From: an uncultured Clostridia bacterium
Lineage (GTDB): Bacteria > Bacillota > Clostridia > TANB77 > CAG-508
DNA: 5,309 nt
NCBI GenBank assembly: GCA_947584125.1
Contig: CANPWI010000094.1
Coordinates: forward strand, 1 to 5,309
Direction of reading: 5' to 3'
The stretch's first letter is position 1. The number at the start of each line of letters is the position of its first letter. The notes beneath the pieces were generated by a model. The model worked only from the letters and a program-made list of their open reading frames with translations, was not told the DNA's origin and made no database searches. Shown piece after piece: positions 1 to 4,586 of the stretch. A program made the translations under genes and the position numbers.

Positions 1-687
1 TCTTTTCATAAAAGTTGGTATTTTTAAATATATAGCTGGTGCTAATATTTCTTTTTTATTTAATTCATCTGCTATTTTTTGTGGTGACATTCCCTTATTT
101 ACATACATATCAAATATATCTTTTATAATTTCTGCTGCATATCCATCAATAATTAAATGATTTTTTATATTTTTATCTTTTTTATAGCCATATGGTGCTA
201 TTCCTCCTTGGAACTCTCCCTTTTCAATTTTTCTTTGCTTAACACTTTTTATTTTATTTGAAATATCTTGTGCATAATAGTCATTAAAACTTAGCTTAAA
301 TGTTAAAAATTGAAGTCCATCTGGTCTTAAGGTATCCACATTATCTCCGATTGCAATGTATCTTATAGAGTTAGATGGAAAATATCTTTCTAAATAATAT
401 CCTGTGTCTATATGATCTCTTCCAAATCTTGATAAATCTTTGGTTATTATACAATCTATTTTTCCTTCTTCTATATCTTGTAACATTTCTTGAAAACCTG
501 GTCTATTAAAGTTCGTTCCTGTAAAACCATCATCTACATATTCTTTTATTTCTATTAAGTCTTCTTTGTCATTTATATAGTTATCAATTATATCTCTTTG
601 ATTTTCAATACTTTCGCTTTCTCGGTCATCTCCATCATCTCTTGATAATCTCATATATTTAGCAACTTTATATGTTTTGATTTTCAT
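1..687 (-). CDS. Large serine recombinase (site-specific integrase/excisionase), 5' part only
   Basis: This cytoplasmic enzyme would cut and rejoin DNA through a serine-phosphodiester intermediate to integrate or excise the element. The 229 visible residues start at the ATG at 687, with GGAGAG about 9 bases upstream. The resolvase catalytic domain spans about residues 5-150: YMRLSRDD carries the nucleophile Ser15, SIENQR follows at 27-31, DDGFTGTNFNRPGF lies at 52-65, and ITKDLSRFGRD at 81-91 carries the conserved active-site arginines. From about residue 161, GGIAPYGYKK begins the Recombinase domain typical of the large serine family, continuing with an IFDMY segment and SPQKIADELN. The gene runs off the left edge. 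Family members are usually 450-600 residues, so the zinc-ribbon and coiled-coil part is missing only because of the window. It follows a 36-residue ORF that overlaps its start, suggesting coupled translation. Confidence 0.95.
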   Translation of the reverse strand, partial: MKIKTYKVAKYMRLSRDDGDDRESESIENQRDIIDNYINDKEDLIEIKEYVDDGFTGTNFNRPGFQEMLQDIEEGKIDCIITKDLSRFGRDHIDTGYYLERYFPSNSIRYIAIGDNVDTLRPDGLQFLTFKLSFNDYYAQDISNKIKSVKQRKIEKGEFQGGIAPYGYKKDKNIKNHLIIDGYAAEIIKDIFDMYVNKGMSPQKIADELNKKEILAPAIYLKIPTFMKR

Positions 688-778
688 ATTGTTTCTCTCC
701 TATATATTTTATTAAGATATTGCTTAAAATATCTTTTAAATCTGCTATACCGTATTCCACATAAACTTTATTTGCCAT
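668..778 (-). CDS. 36-residue ORF overlapping the recombinase start
   Basis: The ORF starts at the ATG at 778 and stops with TAA at 668-670. It encodes MANKVYVEYGIADLKDILSN followed by ILIKYIGEKQYENQNI. Its ribosome site is strong: GGAGG lies about 6 bases before the ATG. Its last 20 bases overlap the start of the recombinase gene in another frame, and the recombinase Shine-Dalgarno sequence lies inside it, so translation of the two is probably coupled. The protein is acidic to neutral and mostly helical by composition, with no clear domain. It could be a small recombination accessory or directionality protein, or a leader peptide that sets recombinase levels. Neither role is shown by the sequence. 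The strong ribosome site and the position argue that it is translated. Confidence 0.6.
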   Translation of the reverse strand: MANKVYVEYGIADLKDILSNILIKYIGEKQYENQNI

Positions 779-787
779 TTTTTCCTC

Positions 788-815
788 CTCATAATATTTT
801 ATTTAATATTATGAG
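788..815. repeat. Perfect 11-bp inverted repeat in front of the 36-residue ORF
   Basis: CTCATAATATT at 788-798 and AATATTATGAG at 805-815 are exact reverse complements around a 6-base spacer. On the minus strand the repeat overlaps the possible -10 box (808-813), and its inner edge touches the GAGGAGG ribosome site. It could be an operator for a repressor of the recombinase module. If transcription starts further upstream, it could instead be a hairpin that blocks the ribosome site. Confidence 0.65.
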
Positions 816-836
816 ATATAAAAAAAAATATAACAA
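808..836 (-). promoter_or_regulatory. Possible promoter of the recombinase module
   Basis: On the minus strand, TTGTTA (836-831), a 17-base spacer and CATAAT (813-808) form a reasonable sigma-A type promoter. It would give a leader of roughly 20 bases before the 36-residue ORF. The spacer is almost all T, and the -35 box lies in the T-run of the upstream gene's terminator. In DNA this AT-rich the match could be chance. Confidence 0.35.
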
Positions 837-884
837 AAAAAAATAACTTTTGGACTATATATAATATCCTTTAGTTATTTTTTT
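827..884 (-). terminator. Rho-independent terminator of the 675-aa/116-aa operon
   Basis: Read leftward, a hairpin with arms at 873-884 and 837-848 (core AATAACT paired with AGTTATT) is followed by a long T-run. An inner GGA/TCC pairing (852-854 with 868-870) extends the stem across a 3-by-3 internal loop. It lies 12 bases after the stop of the 116-aa gene. The outer stem is A/T only, so the hairpin is of moderate strength. It is flanked by A and T runs on both sides, but no gene reads rightward into it here. Confidence 0.65.
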
Positions 885-895
885 ATATTTATTTT

Positions 896-1246
896 TTAAG
901 CTATATTTTTGTAACACGCAATATTTTTTTTATGAGTTTCTATATTATCTCTTGTATTTTTTAGTTTCTTTTCTTTTAAATTGCATTCTTCTTCTAGCAT
1001 TTGACATATTTTTTCAAGTTTATCTATATCTACATTAAAAACATTCACGTTACCATTTTTTATATCATTATATAAGTTAAAAAACTGCTCTTTTTGTTTA
1101 TTATTTATAGATGACTTTTGATTTGAATCAGTATTACCTGCATTCAACATTACATCCTTATGTTTTTTTACAAAAATATTTCTAAAAAAGAGTTTTATTT
1201 TAGTAAAAATATTTTGTTTTCTCTTAATCAGTTCCTTACCATTCAT
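896..1246 (-). CDS. Hypothetical 116-residue basic, Lys/Asn-rich protein
   Basis: I do not recognise this protein. The first 32 residues are very basic and aromatic (KRKQNIFTKIKLFFRNIFVKK), which could be an amphipathic, membrane-touching or nucleic-acid-binding helix, though it is too charged for a signal peptide. A polar Asn/Ser linker follows at about 38-52. Residues 53-116 are predicted helical, with an acidic segment KLEKICQMLEEECNLKEKKL that could form a short coiled coil. A longer reading from GTG at 1255 is possible, but that GTG is part of the perfect ribosome site GAGGTGAT (1258-1251), which sits at the right distance for the ATG at 1246, so I chose the ATG. The gene lies 11 bases after the 675-aa gene, whose TAG stop touches the ribosome site. 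The two are therefore an operon and probably act together. Confidence 0.8.
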   Translation of the reverse strand: MNGKELIKRKQNIFTKIKLFFRNIFVKKHKDVMLNAGNTDSNQKSSINNKQKEQFFNLYNDIKNGNVNVFNVDIDKLEKICQMLEEECNLKEKKLKNTRDNIETHKKNIACYKNIA

Positions 1247-1250
1247 TTGT

Positions 1251-1258
1251 ATCACCTC
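1251..1258 (-). promoter_or_regulatory. Ribosome binding site that decides the start of the 116-aa gene
   Basis: On the minus strand GAGGTGAT is a full-length match to the 16S rRNA 3' end, placed 4 bases before the ATG at 1246 (8 from the GAGG core). The GTG inside it would otherwise extend the frame by three codons, but it has no ribosome site of its own. The first G of the site is the last base of the upstream gene's TAG stop, so termination and re-initiation are likely coupled. Confidence 0.8.
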
Positions 1259-3285
1259 TATAATTCCATAAAATCATCTAATTTCTTTTGAATTGCTGCT
1301 CTTTCATCAGCTAATATTTTCTGTTTTTCCTCAAATTTCTGTTTTTTCATTGATGCTTCTTGTTCTGCATTAATAGCTTCTTCTGCTAAAGTTGATGCTT
1401 CTCTTTCTTCTTTGATAGCTTGTTCTAGTTTTGCCCTAGCAATTTTTTGTGCTTCAATTCTATCTCTAGCTTGTGCTTTGGCATTTTCTTCTTCTTTAAT
1501 AATAGCTTGTAAATCATTATCTGCTTGTAATTGTTCTGCATCTAGCTCTGCAAGTCTAGTAAGAAATCCTTGTATTTTTTTTGCAAGCTTCATAATCATT
1601 GGATCAGCATTACTATTTTGAGTTATATATTCTTCTAATCGTTCAATTCCTGGTGTAGTTGGTTCTTTTTGATTTGTCTCATTTTGTGCGTTTTCAGATT
1701 CATCAAGATTAATTGGTTCTAATGGTGTTTCTACCTCTTCTGTTTTTTCTTGTGGATTTAATTTTTCAACATCTTCAATTAAAATACAATTTTTCATTGC
1801 ATCAGTAATTTGTTCATAATTCAAACCTTGTTCAATACCTTTTTTTAATTCAACAAGTGCATCATCATAGTAGCAAGAATATTGTTCAGTAATATAAGCT
1901 AAATATTCTTTTGATATTCCACCTTTACTATCTTCTTTATTTCTTAGTTTGCTCATATCTTCTCGTGTCATTTTCATAACTAAAAATATTTTTTTAGCTT
2001 CAGTTTCTCTTATTTCTTCTGGCATATCCAATAATTCTAAACTTTCAATTATTTTTGGCTTTAATCTTTTACTATATATTTTTTCAAAAGAGTAACTAGT
2101 TGTTTTTCTTGTTAGTTGTTCAATCATTTTATCTGTCAATATACCATTTAAGTCTGTATTAATATCTTGTAAAAATTTTCTATTGTCACTAATGTTATCT
2201 GCAATTTTAATTTTTGACTTGAATTTTTCTCGAGGTTCTGTTTGTGGCTCTATTTGTGTTGAGTCTATTATTTCAACATCTTCATCTTGTACCTGTTCAT
2301 CTGTATCAGTAGTTTGTACTTTTGATGCATTCTTCATTTGTTCTACTACATTTTTGATATTCTCTTTCCAACTTCCTCTGTGTTGAATTGGAGCTATTCC
2401 TTTGATTTCGTCTTCTTTTAATTGAATTTTCACTTTTTCTTTAGTTTGATACTTTATTAAATCTAACATTTTATTTTTTGGCAATATGTATGTAGAACTG
2501 CCATAATTATTAGGTTCATATGTATCATTTGCGTACATATTTATTATTTTTTCTACTAAAATTGAATCAGTGTCTTTTAATTCTAAAAGAATACTTCCGG
2601 CAAAAATACCCTTATCACAGAATCTAATCATAGGTTCTATATCAAGTTCTTCTTTAAAAAATTTCATCCTATTTTTAACTTGTAATTCTTCAGGATAAGA
2701 ACCTTTATTTGGAATAGAATTACCTGATGGTTTTCTATGTTTTCCTACTATATATTTTTCTAATTCTCCTAAATTTAAATTTTCTATAGGAAATTCTTTT
2801 CCAAATATAGAAGAAATTAATTCCACATATGTTCTACTATCTTCATCTTGTTGAATGTCATTTGTTATTTCTTGAATTGTATCAATGTCAATATCATCTT
2901 TTGAAAGTTCTTGAGATAAATTTATTAATTTTATTTTTCTTCTTACTTTTTTTCTTATTTTAGGACTCTCTGACTCTTTTATTGATTCTAAAACTTTTAA
3001 AGCTCTTTCTGTATTTTCATGACTTTGGTCATATTCTGCATATGCTATAAGCATATTTTCATATTGTCTTGGTATTGGCTCACTAATATCTGTTCTTTCT
3101 ACCCAAGGTGCAATACAATCATTATAAATTTTTTCAATTAAGTAATTTTGAGTTTCATCAGAATCTTTTTGTCTTAAAACTTCCATAATCAATTCAGATA
3201 CTCTACGAAAATTTCCTCCTCTTACATTATTCCTTATTTGCCTTATTGTTTCGTTTGGAGTCTTACGAATAATCCTTTTTTCCAT
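1258..3285 (-). CDS. Hypothetical 675-residue protein with helical N-terminus and C-terminal coiled coil
   Basis: I do not recognise the family. Visible layout: residues 1-180 are helical, with AYAEYDQ and RALKVLESI segments that recall TPR-like helical hairpins. A basic GKHRKPSG stretch at 181-188 leads into a mixed globular region at about 195-315, with strand-like GIFAGSILLELKD, the segment NNYGSSTYILPKNKML and QHRGSW. An acidic linker at 325-350 (QVQDEDVEIID) separates this from a second helical domain at about 355-505. A Pro/Glu/Asn linker at 508-548 follows. An Ala/Glu/Lys/Gln-rich coiled coil occupies about 575-672. There is no signal peptide, transmembrane segment, Walker motif or recognisable nuclease motif. 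It is probably a cytoplasmic scaffold or oligomeric protein. The start ATG at 3285 has a GGGGGAGG ribosome site 4 bases upstream. It is the first gene of an operon with the 116-aa gene and has a strong promoter. A structural or phage-interaction role is possible but unproven. Confidence 0.9.
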   Translation of the reverse strand: MEKRIIRKTPNETIRQIRNNVRGGNFRRVSELIMEVLRQKDSDETQNYLIEKIYNDCIAPWVERTDISEPIPRQYENMLIAYAEYDQSHENTERALKVLESIKESESPKIRKKVRRKIKLINLSQELSKDDIDIDTIQEITNDIQQDEDSRTYVELISSIFGKEFPIENLNLGELEKYIVGKHRKPSGNSIPNKGSYPEELQVKNRMKFFKEELDIEPMIRFCDKGIFAGSILLELKDTDSILVEKIINMYANDTYEPNNYGSSTYILPKNKMLDLIKYQTKEKVKIQLKEDEIKGIAPIQHRGSWKENIKNVVEQMKNASKVQTTDTDEQVQDEDVEIIDSTQIEPQTEPREKFKSKIKIADNISDNRKFLQDINTDLNGILTDKMIEQLTRKTTSYSFEKIYSKRLKPKIIESLELLDMPEEIRETEAKKIFLVMKMTREDMSKLRNKEDSKGGISKEYLAYITEQYSCYYDDALVELKKGIEQGLNYEQITDAMKNCILIEDVEKLNPQEKTEEVETPLEPINLDESENAQNETNQKEPTTPGIERLEEYITQNSNADPMIMKLAKKIQGFLTRLAELDAEQLQADNDLQAIIKEEENAKAQARDRIEAQKIARAKLEQAIKEEREASTLAEEAINAEQEASMKKQKFEEKQKILADERAAIQKKLDDFMEL

Positions 3286-3321
3286 AATACCTCCCCCTAA
3301 TTTTACAATACTTCATTATAT

Positions 3322-3351
3322 ATTATAACATATTCTTTTAATTTTAGTCAA
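3322..3351 (-). promoter_or_regulatory. Strong sigma-A promoter of the 675-aa/116-aa operon
   Basis: On the minus strand TTGACT (3351-3346), an 18-base spacer and TATAAT (3327-3322) match the vegetative consensus. TGT directly before the -10 box forms an extended -10. The start point would be near 3315, leaving a leader of about 30 bases before the ATG at 3285. No operator is evident, so expression is probably constitutive. Confidence 0.8.
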
Positions 3352-3358
3352 TTTTATT

Positions 3359-3404
3359 AAAAATTTTTAAAGACAAATGGGAGTAACTTAAAGTTACCCC
3401 CATT
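3359..3404 (-). terminator. Terminator hairpin of the 100-aa gene
   Basis: Arms at 3391-3404 and 3376-3389 pair over 14 positions (AATGGGGGTAACTT with AAGTTACTCCCATT in the leftward transcript). The one non-Watson-Crick position is a G-U pair in that direction but an A-C mismatch in the rightward one, so the hairpin is best formed by leftward RNA. It begins 9 bases after the TGA of the 100-aa gene. The T-run after it is broken by AAAAA. It also insulates the promoter of the 675-aa operon, whose -35 lies 25 bases further on. Confidence 0.75.
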
Positions 3405-3412
3405 CGATACCA

Positions 3413-3715
3413 TCATGTCTTATACAGAAGGTTAATGGAATCTTGAAATTCTTGCCAGAACTTCTCTTTGTACAACAATCCCATTGGAATCGTGTCTTCT
3501 TTCAAAAGCCGTTTTATGTCACGAATACTTGAAGCTGTTTTTGCTTTATCCAGAGTCGATTCACACTCTTTTAGACTTTCTTTTTTAAAAGATAAGCCTG
3601 AAATCATAATTTTAGAACCAACTGCATTTTTTAAAACATCTTCAATAAATTTTTGGCCTAATTCGGATTTTGTCCGAAGAGTTGTTAGAAGTTCAGATTT
3701 CTGAGCTCCTGTCAT
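3413..3715 (-). CDS. Hypothetical 100-residue protein, monocistronic
   Basis: I do not recognise this protein. It starts at the ATG at 3715 with a perfect AGGAGG 9 bases upstream and ends with TGA. It is soluble and mostly helical by composition, with no signal peptide. Residues 1-30 (MTGAQKSELLTTLRTKSELG and on) look like two helices. GSKIMISGLSF at 33-43 may be a strand, and the rest is Lys/Glu-rich helix ending in EKFWQEFQDSINLLYKT. No helix-turn-helix can be called with confidence. It has its own strong extended -10 promoter and terminator, unlike the neighbouring operon. Its GC content, counted at about 34% over 300 bases, is visibly higher than that of its neighbours (around 20-27% in sampled lines), which suggests a different origin from the rest of the element. 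It could be a small regulator or anti-phage/anti-regulator cargo, but function is unknown. Confidence 0.85.
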   Translation of the reverse strand: MTGAQKSELLTTLRTKSELGQKFIEDVLKNAVGSKIMISGLSFKKESLKECESTLDKAKTASSIRDIKRLLKEDTIPMGLLYKEKFWQEFQDSINLLYKT

Positions 3716-3750
3716 CGTAATATACCTCCTTTTTTAAGTTTTATATATTT

Positions 3751-3779
3751 ATTATATCATTTTTACATAAAATTTGCAA
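3751..3779 (-). promoter_or_regulatory. Strong promoter of the 100-aa gene
   Basis: On the minus strand TTGCAA (3779-3774), a 17-base spacer and TATAAT (3756-3751) form a near-consensus promoter with TGA directly before the -10, an extended -10 element. The start point would be near 3744, giving a leader of about 30 bases. Two copies of a 10-bp direct repeat flank the -35 box, so it may be regulated. Confidence 0.75.
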
Positions 3780-3792
3780 TTATTTACATAAA
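3762..3792. repeat. Pair of 10-bp direct repeats, 21 bp apart, around the -35 box
   Basis: TTTACATAAA occurs at 3762-3771 and again at 3783-3792. The offset of 21 bases is two helical turns, which puts both copies on the same DNA face. One copy lies in the promoter spacer and the other just upstream of the -35 box. This is the layout expected for a dimeric regulator, possibly the 100-aa protein itself. The sequence is AT-rich, so chance is not excluded. Confidence 0.45.
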
Positions 3793-3844
3793 TTTATGCT
3801 CTTTTGTAAAATAGTTACTTTTCTAGATTTTATTATATTTTTAA

Positions 3845-3862
3845 ATTAGTGTCATTAGTGTT
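3845..3862. repeat. Two tandem 9-bp units at the element/deacetylase junction
   Basis: ATTAGTGTC at 3845-3853 is followed directly by ATTAGTGTT at 3854-3862, a tandem repeat with one difference. It lies immediately inside the point where deacetylase homology ends and supplies most of the nine non-homologous residues of the fragment. It may be part of the recombinase binding site (attachment half-site), or chance. Confidence 0.4.
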
Positions 3863-3865
3863 AAT

Positions 3866-3879
3866 GGAATATGATTTCC
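3866..3879. other. Presumed attachment-site core at the end of deacetylase homology
   Basis: GGAA and TTCC flank six bases, making a short imperfect dyad centred at 3872/3873 exactly where the deacetylase codons for Asn-His end and unrelated sequence begins. Large serine recombinases act on imperfect dyads with a 2-bp core. The position is inferred from the homology break; the partner site is outside the window. Confidence 0.4.
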
Positions 3880-4445
3880 TACAATATGTCCTTCATCTAT
3901 CATTTGTTTTACTAAATCTTCTTGAGTATTTAAATAATGTGCAGTTATAAAAAATGTTGCTTTTACATTATTATTTTTTAGAGTTTGTAATATAGATTTT
4001 GTATAACCTGCTTCGTATCCTTCATCAAATGTAAGATATACATATTTTTTTTCATTGTTTCCTATAGCAATTCCATTTCCTTCTTGTAATATTTGCATAT
4101 TTTTACTACCTAAATCGGGTTGCTTATGGTCTTTTTCTCTTTTTACACCCCATCCAATTTTAGTATTACTAAGTGTACTTGAATTTGCAACTTTTGTTAT
4201 CATCTCTTTTGTACTGTCTAAATTAATTGTACATATTCCACAAATAATAATTGCTAAAAACACTACAAATAATGCAATTTTTTTATTATTCATTTTTTTC
4301 ACTCTCCCATGCATTTTTTTGTAAATTATATGTGTTTTATTTTTTATTATTACTTATATTCACTAATTTTTCTTACATTTTTACGACATATATAGCTATA
4401 TTTCTTAAAAAAATCACATTTTTTTCCATTTTTTTACTTAAAAGC

Positions 4446-4474
4446 TTGACAATCTTCAAAAAATGGAATAATAT
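4446..4474 (+). promoter_or_regulatory. Consensus promoter upstream of the response regulator gene
   Basis: TTGACA at 4446-4451, a 17-base spacer and TAATAT at 4469-4474 match the vegetative consensus well. The start point would be near 4481, giving a leader of about 105 bases that contains the 14-bp direct repeat. A second -10-like TATACT at 4559-4564 without a good -35 could be an activated promoter closer to the gene. Confidence 0.65.
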
Positions 4475-4501
4475 TGTATTTACTTTTGGAAATTTTAGGG
4501 A

Positions 4502-4532
4502 ATTTATTGTCATATGTCATTTATTGTCATAT
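4502..4532. repeat. 14-bp direct repeat with 17-bp period upstream of the response regulator gene
   Basis: ATTTATTGTCATAT occurs at 4502-4515 and exactly again at 4519-4532, separated by GTC. It lies downstream of the consensus promoter and just upstream of the -35 position of a weaker TATACT promoter. LytTR regulators bind pairs of direct repeats, but usually about 21 bp apart, so the 17-bp period is only a partial fit. Confidence 0.6.
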
Positions 4533-4586
4533 ATCTATTTTTACACATTTTCAAGAGTTATACTAATAAAATATGGAGGATAAAAT

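Larger units (their letters stand above)
1..3873. mobile_element. Right-hand part of a small serine-recombinase integrative element (left end outside window)
   Basis: Seen: a large serine recombinase gene, a small overlapping ORF, a two-gene operon and a 100-aa gene all read leftward and lie directly next to a deacetylase gene that breaks off inside a conserved motif at about 3870. Known: large serine recombinases insert circular elements at short specific sites, often inside genes, without needing terminal inverted repeats, and usually sit near one end of the element. Inferred: the right end lies near 3866-3873 and the left end lies shortly beyond the recombinase 3' end. No conjugation, replication, capsid or transposase gene is visible, so if the left end is close this is a minimal element of about 5 kb. 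The exact boundary and the left end are not proven by this window. Confidence 0.55.
3841..4293 (-). pseudogene. 5' fragment of a PdaA-like polysaccharide deacetylase (NodB family), interrupted
   Basis: The intact family removes N-acetyl groups from peptidoglycan outside the membrane. PdaA does this for muramic lactam formation in spore cortex. Residues 6-23 form a signal or anchor helix. GWGVKREKDHKQPDLGSKN (47-65) and YVYLTFDEGYEAGYT (84-98) are typical of the PdaA-like group and contain the motif-1 Asp90. ATFFITAHYL follows at 112-121, and GNH at 139-141 gives the first His of motif 2. Homology then stops: the second His and motifs 3-5 are absent, and nine unrelated residues lead to TAA. 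The fragment of 150 residues cannot be active. The break coincides with the edge of the recombinase element, so the rest probably lies beyond the left edge. The ATG at 4293 is preferred over 4314 because GGGAGAG sits just before it. A TATAAT lies at 4330-4325, without a clear -35. Confidence 0.85.
4294..4586. other. Divergent intergenic region between deacetylase and response regulator
   Basis: About 290 bases of very AT-rich DNA separate the two divergent genes. It holds a rightward consensus promoter (4446-4474), a 14-bp direct repeat (4502-4532), a 12-bp palindrome ATATAGCTATAT at 4390-4401, and a possible leftward -10 box at 4325-4330. Open frames on the plus strand here are Phe/Ile/Leu-rich, lack ribosome sites and overlap the regulator start, so I do not call them genes. 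No RNA gene is visible. Confidence 0.7.

Noticed and set aside
1412..1621. Plus-strand frame rich in Ser, Ala and Cys
   Set aside because: It is the antisense of the Ala/Glu/Lys coiled-coil part of the 675-aa gene; the composition is explained by that.
3662..3678. Inverted repeat TTCGGA / TCCGAA with a 5-base loop near the start of the 100-aa gene
   Set aside because: Only 6 bp and inside coding sequence; not enough to claim an operator or attenuator.
3468..3704. Plus-strand 78-codon frame antisense to the 100-aa gene
   Set aside because: The minus-strand gene has a perfect ribosome site, promoter and terminator; the plus frame has none.
4055..4324. Plus-strand open frame antisense to the deacetylase 5' end
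   Set aside because: It is the mirror of a well-supported coding sequence with recognisable family motifs; no ribosome site or domain.
4293..4360. Possible sporulation sigma-G promoter (TGAATA and CATATAA) upstream of the deacetylase
   Set aside because: Both boxes are present but separated by 24 bases instead of 17-18, so the match does not hold.
4251..4583. Plus-strand open frame of 110 codons rich in Phe, Ile and Leu
   Set aside because: It starts inside the deacetylase gene on the opposite strand, has no ribosome site, and its composition is what AT-rich non-coding DNA gives. It spans the promoter and direct repeats of the response regulator gene.
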